This document shows positions 34,047 through 48,209 of a stretch of DNA of 64,000 nt, one piece after another. The stretch is taken from positions 151,079,519-151,143,518 of the forward strand of contig NC_134366.1 of NCBI RefSeq assembly GCF_035582795.1. The letters run 5' to 3'. Numbering within the stretch: the first letter of the stretch is position 1; every line of letters starts with the position of its first letter. A model generated the notes under the pieces. That model was not told the DNA's origin. It searched no databases and worked only from the letters and a program-made list of their open reading frames with translations. This DNA is from Mycteria americana. Its lineage: Eukaryota > Chordata > Aves > Ciconiiformes > Ciconiidae. The position numbers were made by a program, and so were the translations under genes.

Positions 34047-34060
34047 TGTGTGTGTGTGTG
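34047..34060 (+). repeat. (TG)7 microsatellite
   Basis: Seven TG units followed by 'tatatgcata'. A short dinucleotide repeat. Confidence 0.85.
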
Positions 34061-34710
34061 TATATGCATATTGAAGACAGCTTCCCATCTGACTGCTTTT
34101 CATTTCATTATTGCTTGATGATAAGGAGGAGCAGTTGGGACAGGAAATATAAATAGTGCATAGGTAAACAGTTGCTTTACAAAGTCATAATTTCACTGTT
34201 ATTCCACATTTTAGTAAGGCAGTGATAGCAGTGAAGAGCTCTTTTCTGACTGTTTGGCGGGCAGGCACTGTCACGTATGCCCAGCTGAATGTATAGTCAA
34301 TGTATATTTAACTTATTTCCTTCCTTCCCTCAAACAAACCAAACCAATTTTTTCTTCTGGAGTTCTTTCATGGGCCATCTTCACATGTTCTGTAATCACT
34401 AGAAAACTGTAGACCCCAAACTGAATATTTACACAACATAGTACAGCTATATTCTAGAAAGTTTACATTAAGATTGTGAATGTTATGGCTGTTTATATTT
34501 ATAGATCAAATCAGCTGAATTTGCTGTGTGGAGAGAGAAGGGGAAGAAGATATGCAAGGGATTTCTAGGCTGCAAAATGAACTTGGAAACTGAGTGTCAG
34601 GGTGAACTCTTGGCAAAGCACCAGCTAGGAAGTGCATTGTTGAAATGTAAATGATAGTTTAGTTCTGTACCAGCTAGGATAGATAGTATCCAGTGCTGTG
34701 GTGTGGTGGG

Positions 34711-34748
34711 ATTTTTTTTTTGTGTGGTGTTTTTTTTTTTTTTTTTTT
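34711..34748 (+). repeat. T10 and T19 runs
   Basis: T10 (34712-34721), then 'gtgtggtg', then T19 (34730-34748), on the sense strand. Confidence 0.9.
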
Positions 34749-36228
34749 AAGTGACTGTGCTGCTAGGGAATTGAAGGGATTACATGTAGCAAACCAACAT
34801 CTTAGTAAGGAAATGGATAGCATAGTAAGTAAAATACTAGAGCTAATGCAGTGGTGACCATTGTAACTTGCATTTTAGAACTTTGGAGTATGTTGTCGGT
34901 TTCAAAGTTGTGGTGGATTTGAATATGAATACACTAGAATTGCTTTAAGTGTGGCTTAATGCAATATGTTTCTAAAAAGAAAAGAAGTCAGCAGTTTAGT
35001 AAATTGAAAAAACTATTAATAACCTCCCAGTAACGCTAGTGATTTGCATAGACTCATATTTCAGATGAGATTACCTGTGTTAAATTTAAACTATTTACTG
35101 TCTCTGGGATATGTATGAGTACAAACGGGGTGTGCGTATCTGTATGTTACATGAGTTTTCTAAAATGAACTTTGAGCACTCATGTTGGAGAAAACTTCAT
35201 CAGACTTACTGGTACCTCCAAAAGGTGACAGGGCTGTTGGTTGTTTAGGTCTTCTGGAAGTTCACTCCTGACATAGGTCCCCTTGAAGATAAATCTTTGG
35301 CTCTGTATCTCATGCTTTTAGTATCTTGCACTCCAAAGACTTTTTAACCTCCAGAATAACACAGCTGCTTTGGCAGGTCATGCATGGAGGTACAGTGGAG
35401 TCTAACAAGCTATGGCATTTTGAATAAACTTAAAATTAGTTATTGCACAAGTTAGGAGTTGCTTCAGAGTGATTGTTTTGAATGCAGTGACACATGCTTC
35501 TGAGCTTATTAATCTTTCTATGATACTGCCTGTCATATACAGGTACGTACAAGTATATCGCATCAAAATTAACAGGGAAAATAGCACAACATTTTGCCAG
35601 AAACTGTTGCGTTAACACATGATGATTTTGGAAATGTGTAAGTATCCTGAGTGCCAACACTTAAAAACATAATACAAATGCTGTATCTGTAACTTTATGT
35701 ATTGGGAGACTATCTATGGAGACAGCTAAGAGGATGATACAAAAGCTCGTCTATTTGAGGAACTGCACTGCAGGATAGTCCTCGGCAGGTAACTAGCCAA
35801 ATCCGTCCGCGTTAGCCAGCCAGCAGACCCATTCCTCCCTGCCACAGTCCCTTTCCTTTCTTATGGTGTGGACTAAGGCATTCGGAGAGCAGAAACTGGC
35901 TTGTACATCGCTGATGAAACTGAATTTCAAATTTAAGGCCAAGTTGCATTTGCTCTTGTGCAGCTCAGGGTTCAAACCTGCACCAGTTGCTTTCAGAACA
36001 AGGTTGTTGCATCATAACAGTCTTCACTGTTCATTGTGATGCACCAGCTAGAAAAGGTTGTTTGGTTTCTTTTTTGCTCTGGTTAATTTGGTGAATTGGT
36101 AGTTGGGGGTGATGTCATGGTATGTATTCTTGAATTTTGGAAAGGAACCCATTTGCACAGGAACAGAGACAAATAGTGATTGCTGCAATACTGTTGTTAC
36201 AGAATTGCATTTCAGAGCAGACCTTTTC

Positions 36229-36244
36229 TTTTTTTTTTTTTTTT
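36229..36244 (+). repeat. T16 homopolymer
   Basis: Sense-strand T run in intron 3. Confidence 0.9.
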
Positions 36245-36649
36245 CAAGTTTATAGGAAAAAACCCCCAATATTAGTCTTTTCAATACACTTGATTATGGA
36301 AAGTAGAAACCAACAAAAGCATTTATTTTAATTCTGCAGGTGGGCAAGTAGATATAAGAGTCGAAACTCAGATACCACAAGCTCACTGATTTATATTCCA
36401 GAAAATAGGTTTACTAAGGCAAATGCAAATACTAACATGTAAGTGGTGTATTTCTCTTTATAAGGTACAGAGGAACTGTTCTGCTGTGTAGATACAGGTG
36501 TACAAAGTAGAAAGATTACTCTTAATCCTTGTACCTTTGCTGATTTTACTTAGCTTTTATTCTGACCGACTTACAGCAAGGAAATACAATGCCAATAGCC
36601 AGTGCCTTTGTTCCAAGGTATAGGGTGAAAGGATTGATATATAATCTTT

Positions 36650-36783
36650 GGCGTAATTCCTGGAAGTCCAGGGTCAGATTCTGATTCAGCTTTCCCTGGC
36701 GTAGGTCTGGAGTACCTCAGTTGATTTACTTTGGAGTAATTCCAGATTTGTCCCAATCCAGCTGACATCAAATCAGGACCCTA
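36650..36783. repeat. Old amniote interspersed repeat remnant (tentative)
   Basis: Segments 'ggcgtaattcctgg', 'gggtcagattctgattca', 'tttggagtaattccagattt' and 'gacatcaaatcaggaccct' have the look of a widespread old repeat with 'ggagtaactccagattta' and 'atcaggaccc' motifs. The family is not firmly identified. It is related in style to 2787-2840. Confidence 0.35.
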
Positions 36784-39700
36784 CAATCCAGCTTTGTTTC
36801 ATGTAGTCGGGTGAAGAGTTTGGATTGGTATGGTTTAACAGGGAATGAGGTGAGGTAATGCATTTAAAAATATTTCCTTGGAGAGGAAGTAGTCTTTCCT
36901 CGTTTGTTGATAGATTAAAGCATAGTTAAATTTGTTGGAATGTATTTTAGCTCCTCATTATGGCAAAACCTACTATTTCGGAATGGGCATGATTACAGAT
37001 TTTTGTAGTGGAAAAACCCTGTAATTTATCCACCTTTGGTAAAAGCATCTTAAAATTCCAAAAGACAAAATACTCTTAATTCTTTCAAGTACAAAGTGTA
37101 CTCTGAAATTATAGGTTGTTCCTTTTGGAAAGAGTGGTATTTTCTCTGAAAGAGTGTGACTCAATTATAATTTATTAGATACAGTTATTGAACTTAAGCA
37201 GAAAAATTCCCTTTATTCACCTATTGCTTGTGACTTACCTTACAATACCTGCACTTAAAGAGCAGCTCCTGCTAAATAATTTTGATGCACAACTGATGTA
37301 GATTGTGTTTTATTTTGAACACTTATGGGCAATAATAAACTCTATCCCAGTGAGCTGCACTTTTTTCCAAAAGAATGGGGAAATGTTCTGGTTTAAATGT
37401 GCACTTTCTTTTCTAAGGAAAAAAATCACTGCCTTACCTTTTTACAGGCCACAGAAATCCAGGGAAATTTCATTGTCCTGCTGTCGATATCCTGGACGAT
37501 CCAGTTGTCTCAGTCATCTTCTTAGTTTAACTCCAACTGTTAAATAAACATGTACTTTAGCTGTAAATATTTATTTCTTTGCCTCTGGAGAAAATGGAAC
37601 AAACTTGATCCCTCTATTGAGTAATATGAAATTCCCCTCCCAACCCCCTGCTTTGGCATGTTTGTTTAGTGGTTCTGCCTCTGACTTGCTAAGAAACCAT
37701 GTCCTGAGGCCATCACCTTGGCTTACTGAGGATCCTCACTTGGTTTCCTTTACCCAGGCACCTGTCGGTTTTGGACTAGCTGGTGTCTAGCAGGGCTATC
37801 TGTGAAAACGCAAAAGTCTAAGGAGCCCAGAATGCTGTAAGGTGTTGGCCTTCATTTTCAATGTAAGTCCTTATGCATTGCACCTAATTGGAGGATGAAT
37901 AATACAAAGTTGCTTTACCCTTTTTTACTTTATATGCATGAATCCTTCTTCTGCAATTTTTTGTCATAGAAAAGGCTCTATTGATTGGAGTGATTTAATT
38001 TGCAAGTATTTTCAGTTAAAGCTGAAAATGTATTTTGGTTTCATTAGATAGTGAGGCGCCCTTTTTTTTTAAATTTTTTTTTCCTGTTAGCCCGTCAGCA
38101 TTATTCAACATTTCAGGTTCGTGTAGGATTGCCTGAAATGAGCTAACAGCTGCTGCAGCAGCACTAACGTGTAATTATGTAAAATTAGACCCAAAGCTCA
38201 TTAGTCCTGATATTTTAGAATTATGTTGATAATTAGGGACTACTTTTCAAAGAACCGCAGTGGTTTTCCAGGCAGTTCTGTGAGCTGAGTGGTCTCCTGA
38301 TCAATGCAGTCAATGCTGCTCCACAGTCTACTGTGGGGAGCAGTTGTGTTCCAGTCCTTTGGGTGGGTGGGCTGCTCTTAGGGTGGGTTTTTTTTTTCCC
38401 CCAGTGGCAGAAGACTGTCATATTTCACGGCTTCTAGGACACTTTCTATAGGTCAATATTGTATGTTGTATATGTATGTAGTTCTGCTGCCTTCTGGAAG
38501 CCTCTACCTTCCTGCATCTCTACTGGATTCCAGGTGCTTTAGCTTTCTGCCCTGTGGTTTTTCCCCAGCAGGGCCTGATGAAGACCTGAGAAAGAGGGCA
38601 GACAAGGGTGTGCTGCTGACTCCATACAATTCATTCAGCCTGTTCCTGATGGTCTTCTTTCCCATATGTTCCTCAGATGTGGACAGTGATGGGGTGGTGG
38701 GGTAAATGCATTGTTCTGGCAGTGGGAAGTGGCCATCTTTCCTGGAAACTCTTCAGCCCTTTTCCCAGCGTGCATTTAAATATGGGTTCATTATATGATG
38801 GGGGAGAGGCTACAAGCTTCCTAGATAAAATGGTTGTGGGGAGCAGGCTGCCTGCTCCAGTGCAGTCATCTGGTGTGCATCTGAGGTTCTTGGGAGAGGA
38901 AGCCAAAGGGAACAAGCCTCCTGAATTGTCCTGCTCTACTGCATATGGGCTGTGGGGTATAGGTTGTTCATCCTAGATTTTTGCTTACAATCATGAAGAA
39001 CATTAAGATTTTGCAGTAAAACTTTAGCAAAATACTTAACAGCATGAGGAAAATCTGCTTAAGCCACAATGAACTCTCTAATTCTTTTTACCAGCCTTCC
39101 ACCAGGAGGGAGCATCTGGTGGACAGAATAGATCAGAGTCCTGACTGCATATGCTAGTGGTTTCATTGTCATCAACAGACATTACATTTTTGTTGATTTA
39201 TTTTGTGCAACGAATAAAACTTCATTTCCTGCTCTGTTAAGGATGTTCTACTTTGCTTGACTTGTACAAAAATGAACTATGGTTGTATTCATATAAAAGT
39301 TGAAAGCAGTTGGGTGGCATGGAGTTAATGGTGGACATCTTTTTTTATCTACTTGTGCGTATACAACAGTTCTTTTCGTCTGAAATCCTCTAGTTGTTGA
39401 TGATGCTAAATCTTCTGCAGTTAACTATCCCTCCTCAGGACTGTTATCTAAGGGTTAAGATACTCTCATCTTTTCTTCATTTATTACATATCTAAGAGTA
39501 TTCCACTCATAAATGTGGCTTATAAACCTGTAGTTTATTACCCATATACTGATTGTTTAAGCACTTCTGTCCTCAGTAAAGTCAACCCAAGTGAACTGTG
39601 CATATAGTTGTTGGAAAAGCTGAGATTCACTTCTGTCAGTGTATGTATAACCCAGATTAACTTGAAAAAAGAGCATGCTATAGCTGCTCAGTCACTTTAC

Positions 39701-40644
39701 TTTTGGCATTTTTGATAAAAACATAACTTCTGCAAAATGAGATTTTCTTTCTAGTGAAATTCCAATGTTGTTTTTAGCCTTTCTTTCTCTTTTGTCTTGG
39801 AAAAAAAAAAATGAAACTAGATGCTGAGTTTGGACGAACACAGAGCAGTATTTTCCTGCTTGTCAAAGCAGGACCTTCAAGTTTTTGGGACTACTAGTAT
39901 TGAGTTGTATCTAATTACACTGCTGCTCTGTTGTGTGACTTGTAGCTTGGATGTCTGGTTCTCCATTCTGGACTGTGTTCCTGGCTGTGTTTCCTCAGAA
40001 GCATTGCTGTCTTCTTTTTCACCGAAATGCCTAATAAGGTACACGAGTCCTGTGACTACAGGGCACCACCAGGGAGATGTTCTCTTGGAGGAAAGAATTG
40101 GACACATCCAAAGCTAGTGTGTCTTGAGGCCACATTTCACTTCAGGTGGATGTTTTTTTGGTGTGTGAAAACAGAATATTTGGATCAGACAAAGTAAAGT
40201 TGTGTTGCTTTCAGGAATGTTGGAAAACTTTATTTGAAACAGAAATACAAAAATACAGTTTTTCAGAAATTTGAAAGTAAACTTTGTTGTTTCCAATTAA
40301 ATTATTTTTTTTCTACCAGTTTTCATCTTGATCTAGTACTAAAAGCAAGTATCAAGGTAATGAGACCACAGGAGCCTGACTGCAGTGAATTGGCCAGTGT
40401 TTCAGCATCTGGTGAGGAACAGACTTGCTTCAGAATTGCTGTCTGAGTGTTCATCTTCCCTCTGGCTGTGCTGGACCTGGCTAGAGGTTGATGATTCTGG
40501 CCCGCAAATTCTTCGTTTGGGATGCAATTATATGATTCTGATTATTTGAGGGTAAACCGCAGCTAATTTGAAACTAAAGCTTTATGTTTTTATCCATTGT
40601 TAAACCAATCTGATCGTTATACTAATACCAAGATCCTATCCAGT

Positions 40645-40672
40645 CCTTGGCACCAGTGGGACTGGTACAAGG
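40645..40672. other. Short hairpin-forming palindrome
   Basis: CCTTG (40645-40649) pairs with CAAGG (40668-40672), and ACCAGT (40652-40657) with ACTGGT (40661-40666), around a GGG loop. An alternative pairing of CCAGTCC with GGACTGG (40640-40665) is possible. Confidence 0.4.
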
Positions 40673-43600
40673 CCTGTGTGCATTGCTTGCTCATGGAAGA
40701 TGGACCCCAGCTCTTGAAGAAATTTTTTATGATCTGCTGACACTGGTATTTTGTGATTTCTGATTTAGTAGGCTTCTGAGCTCTCCTGAGCAGTGAGCAA
40801 TCTTATGTGCTCCGTTGTCAGCTTTTGTGGAAAAGAACTGGGAGGCAGTTTGCCAGTCCCAGAACAAATGATGGGTAGTGCCACAAGGGAGAGAAAGCTG
40901 TGGGGATTGCTGCTAGCAGTTCAAAGAGATCCTTTGCTTGTGAGATACCATTGTAATAGAAACATGAAGGAAGTGTGGTTTGGTGGGATTGAGCTTTTTA
41001 TGAGTGGTGGTGCTCTTCCTGTTTAAACTTTGTCCTGTCCTGTTCTGCTTGAAGACAGTCAGAGCAGCACCGTATGCATATGTGTTCCTTTCCCCCCACT
41101 CCCTTAAGCCTCACCCCAAAATGATCTTAATTTTTAAGTTCTCTTTTTTTTTTTTCTGTCTGTTCTAGTGTTTTTGACTTTTGCTCATTTTTTGATGCCT
41201 GACCTGTGAGTTTTGCCCATCTAAAATTTCTGGTGTATGACATCTTATATTTTATGAATATGTAATATTCTTCACGCGATTCAAAATCTTAAGTGATGGT
41301 ACTTGCATCTTTAATGTGTAGCATGTTTGTATTTTATACTTTTGGTTTTTTCATTTGAAGAAACACAATTCTTAGATCTGTGCAAAAGGCTTATGCATAA
41401 TAATCTTGTATAGGCAGAAGGCAAGGACATACTTAAGTGGAGTGTTGTGCTATTTTCCGTGTTTATCCCTGCCTCTAGGGAGACATGTAGCGCTTTCTCA
41501 AGTGATTTCTAAAAGTAACCTTCTGAACACATTCAGGTTGTAACAGCATAAAAACTTCCTTTGTATGTGATGACTTTTTTTTTTTTCATCATTGAACCCT
41601 GGTGCAATGAGTTTAAATGTGGTATGATCCTATGATCTGTGCTGGCTTGATACAGCTTCTTGCACAAATCAAAACCTTTTTGGTATTTATTTCTGTTCTT
41701 GAGTATAAATTCATGCGTTCTGTCACATTTACTCTTATTATTGAATAAGAAATGGTTTTGTTTATGCAAGGTTATCCTCTTCTTCCTGCAATTTAGGAAA
41801 CACAAGTGTTTTCCTAAATACACATTCTGCCTTTGCTCTGGTTTTGGTTCTCTGCAATGTGCGGCCTGTTCAAAGAGAAACAGGCTTAATCTGTGTCCTG
41901 TTCTGCTTCTGAAAGGCATCATACATGTAGAAGCAAAATACTGAACTATGGTGGTGCTTGCTTTCAAGTATATACTGATCAATTAGTAATGATTCTAAAT
42001 GAACAGCAGATGAGTCTTGCATGGTGTGGGGATTTGTTTATTTGTGCCTGCACTACGGTTTCAAATCTTGTTTTAGAAATGGTAGGAGGAAATGGGGGGG
42101 ACAGGGATGCTTACTGACATCCAGGTCAGCCCATGCATGTAAGAGTTTGGTAGGCTTGAACACTTTCAGAATGATTCTGAAGCCTTCCTACCTGAGAGAT
42201 CTTGTACGTTTCAGCTTTCTACTCATCATTTACTTTGGATCACCACTTACTGTGCTAGTTGCTACTCTGTAAGATGCTGTTCTCCACCTGAGCTATTTTC
42301 TGCCACGTGCACTTAGGCTTTTGCCTTTGCAAACTTCCCTTCCTTGCTCCAACCACCTCTCTCACTTAACAAACCCATAGTGCTTCAATTGCTACTTCAC
42401 TGTTACTATGAATATAGATTTATTGGAGCTATTGCATAGTTTATTTTGTATTAATTTAAGGAGTGCAAGACCTGAGTTTTGGAAAGGGTTCATGTTGTAT
42501 TTTGAAGACGAGTAGTGTATAAGCATGCTCCCCAACAGAAAACCAGGCCTTAGAAGCTTATCTTGCAGTCCTGTACCAGTTTCCATAGTTATTTGTTTTA
42601 TTCAGAATCCTGATCTAAACTAGGCTGGAAATTAGAATAGCAACTAGTTAGAGGACAAAGGTAGTTTTTATCAATGAAATGTTTACAGTATTTGGAAACA
42701 TTTATTTCTTAAAGATTAATGAGTCTTAAAGATTAACCAGTACCTATCTGACAAAACCAGTTATATAGTACTGTCTCTTTGAATTTAAAGTTATACAATT
42801 TAAAAAAAAAATCAGATTTGGAATTCCATTAGAATAGCTCAATCCCTTTAATAGACTATTTGGATGAACCTCATAATTAAAAAAAATTGAACACCTGCAC
42901 AATTTCTTGTGGGAGTTTCAAAGTATTTTCATTTGGCTTTGTAAGCAGAGATAGTGTACATAGAATTTTCTGATGTAGGTTTTTTTTTTTCCTGACAGTA
43001 AAAATGCAAATAGTAGTAGTCTTTATCACACTTGTATTTATAAATAGAGCTGTATAAACTCTCGCTTGATTAAAATTTTTTATGAAAACCAGTTTATTTT
43101 AGGAAAAATTGCCTTTTCATTACTCTCTTGGGAATGATACCATTGTCCTGTTTTTTCTATTTGATGTTTTGGGAATTTTCATTTCTAAAAAAACTTATTC
43201 CATGAACTGTTTAAATATTTGGTGTTTTGTCCAGGGCTTCTTGTATATAAAACCACTTATATTTTCACTAGAATGTTAAATATTTATAAGACTGAAGTCA
43301 ATTCATCACTGGAATATCATGCCTCTTCTTATGATCCATTTTCTTAATAGAGTCATTGCTTTTCCAATCTCTTAATTAAAATTACCCCTTTCATGGGAAC
43401 ATAGCTATATATTTAATTTAACATATTGGAGAACAGTGATACATAATATGCTTTTAAATTTATATTGTAATTGTAATTTAAATTTGTAATCCAAACAGTT
43501 TTCTACACCATTATCTTTTTTTGCCATAGTGTAAGACTTGGAGAAGAAATTTATTAGCAGTGATTTGTGATCTTTCTACCTTGTGATTTGGTAGAAAGAG

Positions 43601-46510
43601 GTTTCACAGTGTGGTTTTGGGTGTGTGGTTTTTTTCTTCTTTTTTTGTGTGAGGCTGCAGATGGTATGTTCCCACGTGTTGTGAGTTACATTATCTGCTC
43701 AGTAAATCAGTTCTTTTGCTCCTGTGTAACAGCAGCTGTGACAAACTTCTGGCAACATCCAAGTTGTTGAAAAAAGTTCGTAATAAAACTGATAAGTTTA
43801 TTGAACTTCACAACTAGTCTCTAGTACATGTACATATTCAGAGACAATACTCACTGGGTCTTGTCTCTATTCCATTGAAACTAGCTGCCTGTTAGTGTTC
43901 GTTGTGTAGATAGCTAATTTTCTTTTTGGCTTGGGCCAAGCACCGACTACGTAGGTTATGCGGAAGGCTTCTTGTTGCTACAGGGTGTAGTGTTTAAGGT
44001 GCTGCAGGAGATCAGCTTGGGGACAGCAGTGTTGCTGCTTCACTGCCCTTATGGTACCTCCTGAGAAGTCTGCAAAGGCCCCGACTCCTAAGGTCAGCCA
44101 TCTCGTCCATGGCCATCCACAGCCCTTCCCTCACCTTGTGTGTGGCCCAGCAGGTTCCTCAGTTGTCAAAACTCAGGTGTAGTCCGGTAGCTTTACCCAG
44201 TGTGTTTCACTGCTGCGATGTGTAATGCTCTTAATTAATGCAATTCTGAAACCAGTAGTTTGGTTGCCGAAAGATTAATTTGAAAATATTTAGCCATTTT
44301 ATATTCCTACTTAGCAGTGGCATCTGCACAAAATACCATGCAAATAGCAGGTAGTCTCACGATTCCCTGGAGGGTATGGTTTGCTACAGCTAGTTTTACT
44401 GTACTCTTATTAAATAAAATGTTTTACTGAATATCTCGTAACAAGCTGCTATTATACAGTCATGGTGGTATTTTGTAATATACCTAAAATAATCCACCTG
44501 CATGGTTTTCAGCAAAAGGTTTAATGAATTGAATCTTCCCCCACTGCTGGCTGCCTCCTACCTCCCCACCCTGAGGTAAGAATGTCCTAAACTCTGCTTG
44601 AAAGGTAATACTGGGGCAAAGTAACTCGGAAACTCAGGCTCCTTCCACCTGAGAAACACAACTCCTTCCTCCGGAGCGGGGGAGAAAAAACCCAACCTTG
44701 CTAGGTATGTAGAGTTAATAAAAATGTCTTTCATTGCTTATCTGAAATGTTTGAACATAGTATCTTTATTCTAACTATATTGTCTTACATCCAGTTGTTC
44801 CTGATGTAAAACAAGACCATATATCTGAGGTGTGTACTGGCAGACAGTTTCTGAACATTGTGCTGTGGAATATTCAGATGGTTTAAAAGGTAGTCATCTA
44901 AACAACTGTACATTAGTATGGGGAAAAACCTGTTTCCAATAACTTTTATAGATCTTGCAGTATTTAATATAAATCTAGTAATATCTGTGTATGTAATTGT
45001 CTCTATATGATCAAAATCAATTATTGGACATACTTTTACAGTCAGATGCCAAATTAAAATTTACTGTCAAATGTGAGTGAGGTTTCTTTTTCCATTTAAT
45101 AACACTAGAACTAAGACTTACTGCTCTGTTTGTAGTTTGACTTTAGTACGTTGTAGTTGATTGAAGTAGTGCTGTGCGATGCTTATAGGAATTTTCTCAT
45201 GCTAGTTGGTTTGGCTGTTGTTCAGAGTCATTTTCATAAATGCTTCCGAACTATTTTGCTAAACTTGCAGATCTTACATATAATAAGCCATTTAGTAAAT
45301 TTTAGTCCCTTTAATATCTTATAGAGAGACAATCGCGCATTTGAGTTTTACGTAGCAAAAGAGATATCTCTTCTCTTTTGAGAAATGATATCATGACTGG
45401 CCATGATGTGACTCGCACTCTTTGGTGAAGGTTGTATTTCTTGTGTATTAAAGATGCTGTTTTTAAGGAGCACTTCGTTTCTACCACTCTGCTTTCTTGT
45501 TCCCTTTGTCTTTTGTCATCTTTGTCATACTATCCTACCTCCATTTCTGATCGTCTACTAGTCTGTCCTTTTTGGCACTATTCAGTAGTCAATATTGCAG
45601 TAAGTAATTAATGAAGATGCTTCCTACCATCCTGGATGAATAGGCTTTTAAGACCAACAGGAGCTTTTTGATCATTTAATCTGATTTTCTTATAAGAAGG
45701 TGTCTATAAATTGAACTAATTTTCCCCAATCTTTAGGGCTACCGTAAATAAGGAAGAAACCTTGGGCTAGCATGTGGCACCCAAAAAAATAGTTTGGTGC
45801 CTGAAAGTTTTTCTTGGGTAAACTTATGAAGGATTTTTTAACACTTGATCAGGATGTTTGTGGGGCTAGCAGCCCTAGGAAATTGAATATCTCTGCCCTT
45901 GTTACTGCAAACTTGGAAGTACAAGACAAAACTTCAGCTTGGTGATTTAATGATTCTCCCTGATATATATACCGCCACAGGACTGGTGCTCTGGCCTAAT
46001 GGCACTTGCAGCAGGGGAACAACATGAAACGTGGGTGGAAGGCAGAAATGGAGTACTTTCTCCCTTTTCCCTCCTGACATTAGGAAGAGGAGGAGGATTT
46101 CATGTTCAGAACTTGTTACAGAGGTTGGAACACTGTAATTTGACAATTTTAATAGTAGTAAACATACGAAAGGGCTCAACTGGACTAGTGGTCTGTGGCT
46201 GGCATATACTTTCTTTATGAGATATTTGGCAAAATGAGCTATATCACCTTTTGTTTGCATGAATATGGGTGGATGGATGGACTTAAGCATAATGGAGTGT
46301 ATTAAGCCAAGTGTAATATTTGCGTAGGAGTGGTGAGGGAGAGAATAAAGGGGGTGGGGACCAGAAAAGAAGTGCCAAGTATGTTGGTGCTTCTTGAGTC
46401 CTCTGGGATGTGATGTGCACCATGTATCTCTGCGTATTTGTTTCCTCAGCACTGTGTGGAACATGCCCAATTTTTAGACTGGATAAGCAGCTCTGGTGTG
46501 TGTGGGGGGT

Positions 46511-46550
46511 TGTTTGTTTGGTGTTTTTTTTGTTTTTTTGTTTGGTGGTT
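46511..46550 (+). repeat. T/G-rich simple sequence
   Basis: Made only of T and G, mainly runs of 7-8 T split by G and GG. Low complexity. Confidence 0.8.
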
Positions 46551-48089
46551 TTAGTTCAACTGAAAAGCCCTGCTACTTTTCAGCGCTTGCTCTTCCTTTC
46601 CTGCAGTTTTCTGTCCTTCATGACACTGAGGCAGCAGTCAGCAAAAATTCCTTTTGGAGCCCCTCAGTTTGTGGTGCTTTTGAAGACTTTTGAAGTTGAG
46701 GTTAGAGTTGGTTAAAATATTTTTGTGAGGATTTAATTTTGTTCAAAAAGCTTACAACGTGCAGGTGTTCTGCATAAGAGAAATGTTCCCATCGTCTTTG
46801 GTCATTTGCCCTTTGGGATAGAACCCAAAGCTACTGTGAAGAGTTACTCTATTTTGTTGCTTTCTGCAGCTATAAATCAGAATTGATAAGGAAAGAGTAA
46901 GAAGGTGCAATACCCTGAAAATTGGTCATTCCCAGCCTTTTTTATGTGTGATTCTTCAGCAGTGTTGAAGTGCTTTCCTGCTTTTAGGAATGTGTAAATA
47001 ATAAAAGTGGTCACCATCCATAAATGTCTTGATGCAACCCATTGAAAATCAGTGCTGTGCATCTTATTTAAACATACCAATGAGAGGTAACAAATATGAT
47101 TTCATCGGTGATTTACATTAATCTAAGCTCTCTGAAAATGAGAAGCTAATGTCTGTTGACTTATCTTTAGTGCCTAATTATAGTGCAAAGCTTTTATTCT
47201 AGAACAAATCTCAGTTGGCCCTATCATGTAGAAACAAAAGAAATGTGTTTAGTCTTCTGTTACCTCACAACATGCCTGTTAGGTTTTGAGACATTAAGTT
47301 TTTGTTATGTTTGGAGCTTAGGAAGTCCTCAGTCTGATATCAGAAAAATGTAATATTCCAAAGCCAAATACATGTAAGTATTTTTGTTGTGATTGACCTA
47401 AAATGATGTAGTGGTGAGGATGGTTTGCATTTTAAAAGAAAAACCTTAAGCCTCTTCTTGGTTTTCTAAACCAAGCATATTCTTATGTAATAAATAAATA
47501 TGGTTTTCATTGTATATTTCTATCACTGTTGTTTTATAGACTTCTTTCATCTCTAAATCTCTATACATTTTAAAAACCTGATCAGACAGGGAAATGTTTC
47601 ACATTGAAGTGTAAACCTGAGTGGGGGGAAAAAACCAAACCAGGCAAAGATCTTTACAGGGATAGTTATGAATAGTTATGGATGTTTGTTATGAAAGTAA
47701 CAGACAAAAAATATTCTCTCTGACCTACAACATATACCACATGCAAAGTTTTTGATTAAATACAAGGATATTTTTCTAGTAAAATGTCACATTGTGAATA
47801 CCACAGGTGAATATCACTTACTTGATACTTCTCACAGAAAATGTTTTCATACACTGTTTGGCAAAGCTGAGTACAGGAACACAGATTACTCGTGGAAGAT
47901 GTTGTGGTGTATTCAGGCCATCTATGTTTTTTCTCTTAAATTTATTTTGCAGACAGAATCTAGGGGAAAAACTGCGTAGTATGAGTTTTGTCCATGCAGA
48001 TATGTATGGCACCCTTTTGTTTGTGGGAGTAGTTGTAAAATAATGTCTTGTAAGATATCCAGTATCATTGTCTGTTACTTTAAGCAAAA

Positions 48090-48209
48090 ATGTATAAATA
48101 TATAGTATATGTATAGATAAATTCATATGTAAATACATATCAGTTTAGCTATAAGTATATCCACATATACTGTGTATATATTAATCTATTTTTAATATAC
48201 TAAACTGAT
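48090..48209. repeat. AT-rich block with inverted repeat
   Basis: TA-rich simple sequence. ATCAGTTTAG at 48139-48148 is the exact inverse of CTAAACTGAT at 48200-48209, enclosing about 50 bases. Confidence 0.6.

Noticed and set aside
41533..41982. 149-codon minus-strand open frame
   Set aside because: Composition is like translated AT-rich noise, and the opposite strand is open as well. No supporting signals.
45934..46470. 178-codon minus-strand open frame in intron 3
   Set aside because: No recognisable domain, no clear start context, no splice or polyadenylation signals. A frame of this length is not surprising once in 64 kb over six frames.
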